A DNA stretch of 6,407 nucleotides, taken from NCBI GenBank assembly GCA_014382645.1, contig JACNJI010000373.1:1-6407 (forward strand). The letters are read 5' to 3'. The first letter of the stretch is position 1, and every line of letters begins with the position of its first letter. This DNA is from Verrucomicrobiota bacterium (lineage in GTDB: Bacteria > Verrucomicrobiota > Verrucomicrobiia > Opitutales > Seribacteraceae). Below the pieces are notes generated by a model. The model made no database searches. It was not told the origin of the DNA and was given only the letters and a program-made list of their open reading frames with translations. Position numbers and translations under genes: made by a program. This document shows positions 1 to 6,407 of the stretch, in pieces.

Positions 1-1
1 G

Positions 2-1885
2 GTAGACCGGGGGAAGATCCATGGTCCAACCGACCGGGACGGCGGAAAGGAAAAAGAGAAAAGGTATGTGGAGGAAATGGGGAGCGGATTCGAGGGAGCT
101 CAGGATACTACCGCCATAGCCCTTGTGGCGCTTCATCACCTCTGCGTCGAAGTCGGGAATCTTGGCCTTTGTGGTTTGCATGAGGGCTACGGTCTTCTCG
201 ACCACCAACGGGTGCTGCAAGTAGCAGAGCACGCGACAGAGTTCCTCGTTGAGGTTGTCGTCCTTGGAGGGGAAGTGAGGATCCAGTTGGTCGCCGATGG
301 CTTTTACTTGGCCGGCTTCCGGCTTTCCGCCACGGCTCATAATCACTCCATAGGTTCGCAACAGAGCCAGCTGGCCCGTTTTGTCCAGTTTGTCGAAGTC
401 GACTTTCAGGAGGCGCTTGACGCTGGGCGCCAAGCTGGCTTCGAGATCGCTTCGGGCCAGACCAAGCAGGGCGTGAATGGCCGCAACGTCGTCCTTTTCC
501 GAATAGGCTTTATCCGCCCATATCTTGGTATCCTGCCACTCCATGGCAATGCGGGCGGCATAACGCAAATGGTAATCCGCGCTGCTCAGATAGGGCCAGG
601 CTGCATCCACAGCTTTTGGGTCGGGATGACCATGAAAAGCCTCAAGCATGTGACGGGTTCCGCGTGCCTCCGCGTGGGAGCTAGTGCTGTCCAGTTTTGA
701 CAAGGCAGTGGATGCCGTTCCTTTGTAGGATACGCGGTAAAGGTAGGATTGCCCACCGCGGCCGCCGACGCAGAAGTACATGTGGCCATCCGGGCCTATA
801 TCGATGTCGGTCAGTGACAGCGAGCCCTTGGTGTTGGAGATGAACTCGCGTTTTTCGCCGACATAGGACGATCCTTGCGGCTTCAGGTGGATCGAGTACA
901 TGGTGGCGAAGGTCCAGTCACAGATGAATAGGGCGTCGCGGTAATGGGTGGGAAATTTCGTGTCGGTGCCTGCGATTACGCCGGTCGGGCAACCGGGTCC
1001 GACGTCGACCACCGAACCCACGGTGTCCGGGAAATATTCCCGCCATTTCTTGGAGGTGGCCCGCCAACCGCTTTCGCCTCCGGAAACGCCGTGATTGACG
1101 CGGGTCGGGCGGTACCACGGGGCGCCGATGTCCCATTCCATGTCGGCATCGTAGACGAAGAGCTCGCCGTCCCGATTCAAGGCGAAGTCGACCGGGTTGC
1201 GATAGCCCATATTGAGGACTTCCCGTTCCTTGCCGTCCGGACTCACTTTCAAGACCCAGCCACCGGGAGCCTGACCTCCTCCATTGTGTCCATAGGCGTA
1301 ATTTTGCAGAAGGTAGTCGTCCTTCCAGCTGTCCCGTATGCGGGTCTTCTGGTACTTTGGCAGCGGGGTCATGTTTCCCGCTATGACGTACAGGCTTTTG
1401 CCGTCGGGAGAGACAACGATGGAGTGGGGTCCGTGTTCGCCGCCCCCATTCATTTCCGCGAGGAATTCAGTTGGTCCTAAATCTCCATTTGGCAGGACCT
1501 TGGCCCGGGAAAGGCTGCGATTGCCCATCATGTAGAGGTGATCGAAGGCATAGAGCATGCCCCACTGGGACGACTTGACGTCGAGCTTCTTGATCTTGCT
1601 TTCGTCGAAGGCCTCGCCTGGCTTGGGTATCTCGACCGAGAAGGTGCCGGCCCCTCCTTGGTCGGATACCGACAAGCGGCCTTGGCCGTCAAAGGCCATC
1701 GCTATCCAAGAGCCATACTTTCTCTTATCCACCTTGTAGATCAGGTCGACTTCGAAGCCCGGTTGGACGTTGAGTCCCGTTGAGGGATCCTCAACAGATT
1801 TTTCCAGCGGCGGCAACTGGCTCTGGCCAAAGGCGCTCGCCAAAGAAAGTGACAGGGCAATGCAGGTGAATCGTAAGGTGGTCAT
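2..1885 (-). CDS. PVC-type putative membrane-bound dehydrogenase, beta-propeller plus helical repeats (3' end off window)
   Basis: The frame is open from an ATG at 1885 to the left edge, giving 628 codons without a stop, so the C-terminus is missing. Residues 1-21 form a signal peptide (MTTLRF, then a hydrophobic stretch ending ASAFGQ), which implies export. Residues about 45-388 look like a six-bladed, PQQ-dehydrogenase-like (NHL/SGNH-type) propeller. Hallmarks of the PVC family are GEHGPHS (149-155), GGGQAPGGW (203-211), YRNPVDFALNRDGELF (228-243), DADMEWD (246-252), PWYRPTRVNHG (256-266), FICDW (320-324) and GGRGGQSYLYRV (374-385). Residues about 400-628 are helical and resemble the HEAT-like region of these proteins; the final part, with GYGGS and GWT, matches the stretch usually preceding a C-terminal cytochrome c domain. 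No CxxCH haem motif lies within the window, so that domain is only expected. Substrate is unknown, probably a sugar or alcohol. The ribosome site is weak (AGAAG, about 7 nt upstream). Confidence 0.88.
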   Translation of the reverse strand, partial: MTTLRFTCIALSLSLASAFGQSQLPPLEKSVEDPSTGLNVQPGFEVDLIYKVDKRKYGSWIAMAFDGQGRLSVSDQGGAGTFSVEIPKPGEAFDESKIKKLDVKSSQWGMLYAFDHLYMMGNRSLSRAKVLPNGDLGPTEFLAEMNGGGEHGPHSIVVSPDGKSLYVIAGNMTPLPKYQKTRIRDSWKDDYLLQNYAYGHNGGGQAPGGWVLKVSPDGKEREVLNMGYRNPVDFALNRDGELFVYDADMEWDIGAPWYRPTRVNHGVSGGESGWRATSKKWREYFPDTVGSVVDVGPGCPTGVIAGTDTKFPTHYRDALFICDWTFATMYSIHLKPQGSSYVGEKREFISNTKGSLSLTDIDIGPDGHMYFCVGGRGGQSYLYRVSYKGTASTALSKLDSTSSHAEARGTRHMLEAFHGHPDPKAVDAAWPYLSSADYHLRYAARIAMEWQDTKIWADKAYSEKDDVAAIHALLGLARSDLEASLAPSVKRLLKVDFDKLDKTGQLALLRTYGVIMSRGGKPEAGQVKAIGDQLDPHFPSKDDNLNEELCRVLCYLQHPLVVEKTVALMQTTKAKIPDFDAEVMKRHKGYGGSILSSLESAPHFLHIPFLFFLSAVPVGWTMDLPPVY

Positions 1886-2154
1886 TGGTAACTTCTAGGT
1901 TGTGTGTTATCGGATGGTCGAAATCAATTAGCGCCAGATTGGATCTACTTCCAGTCATTTCGCGCGATTTTTTGATTCTTTGGGATGGAGGGACTTCCGG
2001 AAACCTCCCCCTGTTGATGATTCTGCTTTGGGCAAACTTGCCGTTTACTTCTAAAGTGTGTTATCAGAATAAATTCAAATCATGTGACGATACATTGGTA
2101 AACGAATACCGCATCATTAACAAAAAACTATCCATTGCATTGGGGTCTTTACTA
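1886..2154. promoter_or_regulatory. Divergent intergenic region between the dehydrogenase and the DUF1287 gene
   Basis: This 269-bp stretch separates two divergently transcribed genes and is visibly richer in A+T than the flanking dehydrogenase gene, so it should hold both promoters. A weak sigma-70-like candidate for the rightward gene is TTGCCG at 2038-2043 and TATCAG at 2062-2067, 18 nt apart, each matching four of six consensus bases. No convincing promoter was found for the leftward gene. The plus-strand reading frame of the DUF1287 gene happens to stay open back to 1885, but that part has no family similarity and is taken as noncoding. Confidence 0.5.
1987..2008. repeat. Nested dyad in the divergent intergenic region, possible operator
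   Basis: GGAGG (1987-1991) and CCTCC (2004-2008) flank a perfect 8-bp palindrome, TTCCGGAA (1995-2002). The outer arms are not exactly centred on the palindrome: spacers of 3 and 1 nt. With no loop at its centre it is a poor RNA hairpin, so a protein-binding site is the more natural reading. It could also be chance. Confidence 0.3.
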
Positions 2155-2823
2155 ATGTTGAAGCAGGCGACACGGACAAATTGCCGAACACGGTTCAGAA
2201 GCGCCACTTGGCTTTTGGCCATGATTGCCTGGTTCGTGGTTGGTTGCGACCAAGGCCCGACACTAGGAGACGGCAATTCCGCAACACCTAAGACAAAACG
2301 CGAGGCAACCGCATCCCCAATCGTTACGGCAGCCCGCAGTCAGATTGGGAAAACACTAAGTTATTATCCCACTTACGTCGGATTGGCGTATCCAAATGGT
2401 GACCTCCCCATTGAAACGGGAGTTTGTACGGACGTCGTGATTCGAGCTTTACGCGATGCATGCAAGATCGACCTGCGGAAACTTTTGCATGAGGATATGA
2501 AAACTGCCTTTTCCGCATACCCAAATATCTGGGGCCTCAAGAAACCCGACCCCAACATCGACCATCGACGCGTCCCTAACCTCAAGACCTATTTCAAGCG
2601 TCGGGGTTGCTCCTTAGTCGTGACTCGGAAAGCGAAGGACTATCTGCCAGGCGACTTAGTCATATGCACGGTGGGCCGTAATTTGGCGCATATAATGATA
2701 GTGAGCGACAAGAAGACCCCCACCGGGGTTCCATTCGTAATCCACAATATCGGCAGTGGCGCTCAGGAAGAAAACCGACTGTTCGATTTTCCAATTACAG
2801 GTCACTTTCGAATCAAGAAATAA
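2155..2823 (+). CDS. DUF1287 (YijF-like) lipoprotein
   Basis: A 222-residue protein of the DUF1287 family (COG3738, E. coli YijF), whose biochemical function is not established. I chose the ATG at 2155 because it gives a proper lipoprotein signal: a basic N-region, a hydrophobic core at 19-30 and a lipobox VVGC with Cys31, followed by a low-complexity linker to about residue 54. GGGG about 10 nt upstream is a weak ribosome site; the ATG at 2221 would leave no basic N-region. The domain spans about 55-220 with conserved blocks LAYPNGD (77-83), GVCTDVVIRA (89-98), HEDM (112-115), IWGLKKPD (125-132), NIDHRRVPNL (134-143), PGDLV (165-169), AHIMIVSD (178-185), IHNIG (196-200) and ITGHF (214-218). 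Cys91 and His179 resemble the Cys/His pair of NlpC/P60-like peptidases, so a cell-wall or amide hydrolase role is possible but inferred. It is the only plus-strand gene, and parts are AT-richer than its neighbours. Confidence 0.88.
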   Translation: MLKQATRTNCRTRFRSATWLLAMIAWFVVGCDQGPTLGDGNSATPKTKREATASPIVTAARSQIGKTLSYYPTYVGLAYPNGDLPIETGVCTDVVIRALRDACKIDLRKLLHEDMKTAFSAYPNIWGLKKPDPNIDHRRVPNLKTYFKRRGCSLVVTRKAKDYLPGDLVICTVGRNLAHIMIVSDKKTPTGVPFVIHNIGSGAQEENRLFDFPITGHFRIKK

Positions 2824-2842
2824 ACTAAAGCCAGATGGCCAC

Positions 2843-2866
2843 GGATTATTGGCTCGCGCCAAATCC
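2843..2866. terminator. Hairpin between convergent genes, possible bidirectional terminator
   Basis: Stem TTGGC (2849-2853) and GCCAA (2858-2862) with loop TCGC, extended by GGAT (2843-2846) and ATCC (2863-2866) across a TA bulge. It lies 20 nt past the stop of the DUF1287 gene and 27 nt past the stop of the convergent esterase gene. There is no T-tract on either side, so intrinsic termination is uncertain. Confidence 0.35.
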
Positions 2867-2892
2867 CGATTAACCGTGCCCCGCGGAAGCCT

Positions 2893-3768
2893 CTACTTTG
2901 CAAAGACCTGCTTGAGGAAATCGGTGTTGTTGATCTCCGGTTGCTCGTGACCAGTAACCGATACATGGCACTTGATGCCGACTTTTTCGCACTTTTCCTT
3001 GAGCAGACGCCCGAAACCGGCGTGGTGTATGCCGTCGCCCTTGATCACGGGCACGGGAGCGGGCTTGCCGTAGCGTATCCAGACGGGTGGGTCGTCCTTG
3101 GTGACATGAGTAAGGGGAGAGCACTCGATCGAAATAGCTTTGTATTTGTCCCAGTCCTTCATCAGATGCTCGTGGCTGATCGCACCCACGGTCTTCCAGA
3201 TCATGGGATGACGGATACAGGCTAAGCCGATCTTTTCTTTGAGAAGGAAGGGGTCGAGCGTGGTTTGTCCGCCCATAGCCACGGCTCCGCAGACGCGTGA
3301 GGATTGGCGCAGGACGGGGTCCTTGCTCTTGGGGTCGGCAAGGTCGTCATGGTAGGCGAGCCACAAGCTGGAGGCGGCCCCGGCGGAACCACCGGTCACG
3401 GCGATGCGCTTCGGGTCGAAATTCCATTCCTTTGCCTTGGTTCGCAAGAATTGGATGGCTCTGGCAGCGTCGTGCACGGCGGCGGGCAGAAGTTCAGTGC
3501 CGGCCAGGCGGTAGTCGATCGAGGCATAGCTGTAACCATGTCTCTGGGTGGAAACGCTGGTTTCGTTTTTCTTGCCCCCAAGCCAGCCACCGCCGTGGAT
3601 ATGAACGAGCAGCGGAGTGGGTTCCTTGGACTCGATCTTCCAGAAATTGAGCTTCATGTCCTTGTGTGCCCCATAGGCAACGTGCTTGTGAGTCGGCTCG
3701 ATCTTCTGGGCGCCGAGCGGCGTAAATAGCAAAAGGGCGAGGAATGGGGTAATGAATTTAGTCTGCAT
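2893..3768 (-). CDS. Secreted alpha/beta-hydrolase esterase (BD-FAE / Aes-like)
   Basis: A 291-residue protein with a signal peptide (hydrophobic core FITPFLALLLF, probable cleavage after LGA at 18-20), so it should act in the periplasm or outside the cell. The fold is an alpha/beta-hydrolase esterase: oxyanion motif HGGGW at 58-62, SIDYRLAG at 83-90, and nucleophile elbow GGSAG at 126-130 with Ser128. By position the general base is likely His274 in TGHE; the acid is less clear, with Asp245 (KGDGIHH) the best candidate and Asp225/226 (DDPPVW) alternatives. Related PVC proteins are annotated as lipases, carboxylesterases or acetyl-xylan or feruloyl esterases; the substrate cannot be read from sequence. 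AAGGA at 3779-3783, 10 nt before the ATG, is a plausible ribosome site. It is the last gene of the putative three-gene operon, 21 nt after the pyrophosphorylase stop. Confidence 0.87.
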   Translation of the reverse strand: MQTKFITPFLALLLFTPLGAQKIEPTHKHVAYGAHKDMKLNFWKIESKEPTPLLVHIHGGGWLGGKKNETSVSTQRHGYSYASIDYRLAGTELLPAAVHDAARAIQFLRTKAKEWNFDPKRIAVTGGSAGAASSLWLAYHDDLADPKSKDPVLRQSSRVCGAVAMGGQTTLDPFLLKEKIGLACIRHPMIWKTVGAISHEHLMKDWDKYKAISIECSPLTHVTKDDPPVWIRYGKPAPVPVIKGDGIHHAGFGRLLKEKCEKVGIKCHVSVTGHEQPEINNTDFLKQVFAK

Positions 3769-3778
3769 GGTTTCTTTA

Positions 3779-3783
3779 TCCTT
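3779..3783 (-). promoter_or_regulatory. Shine-Dalgarno-like site of the esterase gene
   Basis: AAGGA on the minus strand, 10 nt upstream of the ATG at 3768, within the 21-nt gap after the pyrophosphorylase stop codon. It is the clearest ribosome-binding site in the window and supports this start. Confidence 0.45.
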
Positions 3784-3789
3784 CTTTCC

Positions 3790-5214
3790 CTAATCCAAGT
3801 AAATCAAATCCGACTCAAAATCGTAATCTTTGAATTCAGCCCCCAGAATATCTCGTTCGCTGGGAAAGGCTCGCGGGTTGATTTCCACTATGGAAGTTTC
3901 TTTGATCGCATGACCAGCATTCGTGAGCCAACGCTTGGCCCGCTTGACTTGATCGGCTTGGGAGCTTTCAAGTGAGTCGATTCCCCTCTTGTTCTTAACC
4001 GGGGAGAATTCTTCCAGGCGATCCGCTTCCAAAATCAAGGGGTTCTTGGCCAAGGGTAAGGCATCGAAGACAAAGGTCTCGAACTTGACCGCATTGGGTT
4101 CCTCGGGAGTGGTCCGCTCTCCGGCTTCGTCGAGGTGGTCGACTTTTTTTTCCGCCCGGTGGTAGGGGAGCTTGATCTCCCCGCTGGCGAATTGCTCGAT
4201 GAAGTCACGGCGCAGCACATGGATGGCCGGGCTGCCGGCCCGATACCTGATCCGCCCGTCCCCCTCTTTCTCCAAAGCCTTTTCCTCGGGCAGGTCCGAA
4301 TACTCGATGATGGTGACACGATCGCCAATGGAAACGAAGTTGCCGAGTTTCTCAAAGGGTCCTGTCTTCGTTAACGAGCGGCTGGACATGTCCGATTTTT
4401 GCAGGTCATGAAGACCGATGAAAAGCGGGTTGATGACGCTGACCAAGGGGTTGTCCACTTGAAAATAGGAGAGATGTTCAATGCCTCGACTTGCCATGTC
4501 GGCAATAGAGCCAGAATCAATCAGGGCCTTGAGGGATCCACCGTGTCCATTCGGGGAAAGGGCCAAGCTGTCTTGGCTGGCGAGGAGAAGGTTTCCTTTG
4601 AAATCGGTCGCGGGCATTACGCCTTGGGCAAAGAACTTAATATTTTCTCGGCTCAGGCCATAGTAGGCATTTTCTTCGAAATGGGAAACAGTCGCCTCTA
4701 AGTTGAGCGGGCTGCACATGACATACCAAGGGATGGCGACTTCGTACTTCTCCGAAATACCCAAGATTTGCTCGGCGAAGAGCTGAAAGAGGGGTTTCCC
4801 CTTGATGGGGCTGACAGCTAACGTGCCTTTGGGGCCATCGTATCCCAAGCGCGTTCCCTGTCCTCCCGCTACCGTGAAGGCGGCGGTCTTGCCGGCCCGA
4901 ATGAGTTTTTCCCCATGCACAAAGGCTTGCCCGTACAGTTTTTCCTGTTCCGGGTTTTCCGGGATTAATGGAAAGTAGGAGGCGGGGCCATATTCTTCAG
5001 GCAACCCGAATTGATCCTTCTTGAAAATGCATTCGTCTAGAGCCGCCTGCAGTTCGTTCCAATCTAGAGCATTGACTTGCTCGGCAAGCTGAGGGCTGCC
5101 TGCAGCCAACTCGTTCATGAGAAGCTTGTTCTTTTCGATAATGTCCATGATCTCGAATATCTTTACCCGCAAGGATTCGAGCTGGCAATTTTCAATCGGT
5201 GGCAAATTACGCAC
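3790..5214 (-). CDS. UAP1-like UDP-sugar pyrophosphorylase (UDPGP family)
   Basis: Cytoplasmic nucleotidyltransferase expected to form a UDP-sugar and pyrophosphate from UTP and a sugar 1-phosphate, most likely GlcNAc-1-P by resemblance to eukaryotic UAP1/AGX; glucose or galactose 1-phosphate cannot be excluded. The 474 residues carry the nucleotide-binding loop AGGQGTRLG (116-124) with GPKG (127-130), GKPLFQLFAEQ (139-149), PNGHGG (221-226), FQVDNPLV (251-258, Asp254 a likely metal ligand), KFETFVFDALP (377-387) and FSPVKN (403-408, Lys407 matching the conserved phosphate-binding lysine). All key blocks are present, so it should be active. The start is uncertain: the GTG at 5214 lies 8 nt after the upstream stop but lacks a good ribosome site, while the ATG at 5148 (residue 23, MDIIEK) fits the usual family N-terminus and would give 452 residues. 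Run A8 at 4144-4151 in the coding strand does not disrupt the frame. Confidence 0.92.
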   Translation of the reverse strand: MRNLPPIENCQLESLRVKIFEIMDIIEKNKLLMNELAAGSPQLAEQVNALDWNELQAALDECIFKKDQFGLPEEYGPASYFPLIPENPEQEKLYGQAFVHGEKLIRAGKTAAFTVAGGQGTRLGYDGPKGTLAVSPIKGKPLFQLFAEQILGISEKYEVAIPWYVMCSPLNLEATVSHFEENAYYGLSRENIKFFAQGVMPATDFKGNLLLASQDSLALSPNGHGGSLKALIDSGSIADMASRGIEHLSYFQVDNPLVSVINPLFIGLHDLQKSDMSSRSLTKTGPFEKLGNFVSIGDRVTIIEYSDLPEEKALEKEGDGRIRYRAGSPAIHVLRRDFIEQFASGEIKLPYHRAEKKVDHLDEAGERTTPEEPNAVKFETFVFDALPLAKNPLILEADRLEEFSPVKNKRGIDSLESSQADQVKRAKRWLTNAGHAIKETSIVEINPRAFPSERDILGAEFKDYDFESDLIYLD

Positions 5215-5222
5215 CCCATCAG

Positions 5223-6407
5223 CTATTTGTTTTTCGTCTGAGTTTTTTCTTCTTCGAGTAACTTCTTGAGGTGGGCAAGTTTTTCGTCGTTTTCGTAAAG
5301 ATAGTCCTGCTGTGCCCGGTAGGCGTTGCCACGAGCCTCGACAAGTTTTTTGAATTCGGGATTCTCCTTGAGAGCCTTGCGGGCCTGGTTCCTCTTTTCC
5401 GTGATGTCCTCGTTGCTTACGAAGAGCTTGGGGTAGTCGCTCTCGAGCTTTTTTTGGGCGGTCTCGGCGAACGCCACAAGTTTACGATAGGCTGGATCGC
5501 CTTGGTGTTTTTTGCGGGCCATTTCCAAGGTAGCCTTTTTGCGGGCATCCGGTTGTTTCTCGATGGAGGGCTCTTTTTCCACTAGAAATTGGTCGAGGGC
5601 GCGGTTTGCACGAAAGGTGGCGAAGAGGGTTTCTTTGTAGACGGAGTCTTCTTGGTGAAGCTTTTTGCGTAATTTCTGGATCTTCTTCTGGAAGGCTTTG
5701 TGCGAACTGAAGGCTTCCGGGAAGCGTTCGATTTTTTCGGCGTCGAGACGGTCGATCTCCCCAACCAGTTTACGGTACGCGGGATCGTCGAGGTGGAAAC
5801 GGGCATGCAGGTTGCGCTTGCGGATTTCATGCTCTTCTCGGATGGATTTTTTAACTGGAAAGCGACCTTTTGCTTTTTCGACATGGGCTAGGTTGGCCAC
5901 GCGATCGGGGTGGCGTGATGCTTCGAATACCTGGAGGTTGTCGAAGGCAGCTCCCGCTTGATCGACCTGCAAGGCGAAATAGGTGCGTTCCTGGTCGATG
6001 ATGGGATGCTTGGCGTAGACCAAGTGTTCGTAGTCTAAGTGGGCGACAATTTGGTCGCCGATGAACTCGATCGTCATGACGTACCATTTGCCTGGCTTGA
6101 AGTCGTAGGCGCATTCGCCGTGGCGCATGGAAAACCAGGGACCCCGGTCGTCCTGGGCGGTCTGGACGAAGAAGTGATCCCGGCGAATGTGGACGACCGT
6201 GTTGTAGTGCCCGGAGGCTCCGGTCACGAGGCGAATGTCCTCTGCGCCATCGAAGCGGAACTCGAAGCGGATAACGGCATCCTTGAAATTGGGCTCCTTG
6301 TAGAAAAGGCGCTTGTTCTGGCCCGTTATTTCGTTTCGACGCAGGATGCCGTCTTCCACCAGCCACTCCTTTTGGAAAAACCAGTTTTCGCTTACTTGTC
6401 CCTCGGA
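5223..6407 (-). CDS. DUF1080-like beta-sandwich protein with charged coiled-coil repeat tail (5' end off window)
   Basis: The frame is open from the right edge to a TAG at 5223-5225, leaving 394 residues visible; the true start and presumably a signal peptide lie beyond 6407. A GTG at 6359 is possible but unlikely as a start, because the 16 codons before it (including NWFFQKEWL) continue the domain. Numbered from that GTG, residues about -16 to 147 form a concanavalin-like beta-sandwich similar to DUF1080/LamG domains common in PVC secreted proteins: VEDGILRR, FKDAVIRFEFRFDGAEDIRLV (25-45 region), a strand-rich core, KPGKWYVMTIEF (88-99) and AFDNLQVFEAS (138-148). Residues about 160-378 are Lys/Glu-rich helical repeats with coiled-coil character. 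No catalytic residues were recognised; binding or scaffold is as likely as enzyme. Its stop is 8 nt before the pyrophosphorylase GTG, suggesting co-transcription. Confidence 0.75.
   Translation of the reverse strand, partial: SEGQVSENWFFQKEWLVEDGILRRNEITGQNKRLFYKEPNFKDAVIRFEFRFDGAEDIRLVTGASGHYNTVVHIRRDHFFVQTAQDDRGPWFSMRHGECAYDFKPGKWYVMTIEFIGDQIVAHLDYEHLVYAKHPIIDQERTYFALQVDQAGAAFDNLQVFEASRHPDRVANLAHVEKAKGRFPVKKSIREEHEIRKRNLHARFHLDDPAYRKLVGEIDRLDAEKIERFPEAFSSHKAFQKKIQKLRKKLHQEDSVYKETLFATFRANRALDQFLVEKEPSIEKQPDARKKATLEMARKKHQGDPAYRKLVAFAETAQKKLESDYPKLFVSNEDITEKRNQARKALKENPEFKKLVEARGNAYRAQQDYLYENDEKLAHLKKLLEEEKTQTKNK
5262..5837 (-). repeat. Four degenerate tandem repeats of about 46 residues inside the beta-sandwich gene
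   Basis: Core motifs align at DPAYRKLV (nt 5763-5786), DSVYKETL (5625-5648), DPAYRKLV (5475-5498) and NPEFKKLV (5340-5363), spaced 46, 50 and 45 residues apart. In copies 1 and 3 an aromatic-Pro motif (FPEAF, YPKLF) follows exactly 21 residues after the core's first Asp; copies 2 and 4 are more diverged. Each unit begins with a basic segment (RKRN, RKK, ARKK, EKRN). The identical octapeptide of copies 1 and 3 is encoded with five synonymous third-base differences, pointing to an old duplication kept at protein level. Confidence 0.65.

Noticed and set aside
68..700. 210-codon plus-strand open frame
   Set aside because: It lies antisense to the dehydrogenase gene, whose minus-strand frame carries clear family motifs. 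The plus-strand translation shows no recognisable domain.
944..1480. 178-codon plus-strand open frame
   Set aside because: Antisense to the best-conserved propeller part of the dehydrogenase; a by-product of GC-rich codon use.
1885..2154. 90-codon upstream extension of the DUF1287 frame, starting at a TTG
   Set aside because: The extension would begin within the start codon of the divergent gene, cover the promoter region and bury the lipoprotein signal inside the protein. DUF1287 similarity and the signal peptide support the start at 2155.
3304..3729. 141-codon plus-strand open frame
   Set aside because: Antisense to the esterase gene, including its HGGGW and GGSAG motifs; no independent protein family features.
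4144..4151. A8 run in the coding strand of the pyrophosphorylase, a possible slippage site
   Set aside because: The frame is intact through the run (HRAEKKVDH) and the family motifs continue in the same frame. There is no stimulatory structure or useful alternative frame apparent.
5582..6366. Other minus-strand open frames (5582-5884 and 5851-6366)
   Set aside because: They overlap the beta-sandwich/repeat gene in a different frame; Ser/Arg-rich translations typical of shadow frames.

Overview
The window reads as chromosomal DNA of a PVC-group bacterium, most likely Verrucomicrobiota and possibly Planctomycetota. The reasons are the combination of a large exported beta-propeller dehydrogenase of a type expanded in those phyla, a secreted DUF1080-like beta-sandwich protein, a secreted esterase, and a eukaryote-style UDP-sugar pyrophosphorylase. 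The exact lineage cannot be settled from the sequence. No RNA gene, IS element, CRISPR array or phage gene was seen.

Layout, left to right. (1) Positions 2-1885, minus strand: the 5' two thirds or so of a PVC-type putative membrane-bound dehydrogenase (signal peptide, beta-propeller, helical repeat region). It runs off the left edge. (2) Positions 1886-2154: an AT-richer divergent intergenic region that should hold promoters for both flanking genes. (3) Positions 2155-2823, plus strand: a DUF1287 (YijF-like) lipoprotein, the only plus-strand gene. (4) Positions 2824-2892: a convergent gap with a small hairpin. (5) Positions 2893-3768, 3790-5214 and 5223-6407, all minus strand: three tightly spaced genes, transcribed right to left. 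They are a secreted DUF1080-like protein with a charged coiled-coil repeat tail (its 5' end lies beyond the right edge), a UAP1-like UDP-sugar pyrophosphorylase, and a secreted alpha/beta-hydrolase esterase. Gaps of 8 and 21 nt suggest one operon.

How the genes may work together is inference. The exported propeller dehydrogenase, beta-sandwich protein and esterase fit envelope or extracellular breakdown of modified polysaccharides, while the pyrophosphorylase would make or recycle UDP-sugars in the cytoplasm. The DUF1287 lipoprotein looks like an independent envelope gene placed between two minus-strand units. I see no clear evidence of a wholly new defence or mobile system. The least explained element is the roughly 46-residue repeat tail of the rightmost gene.
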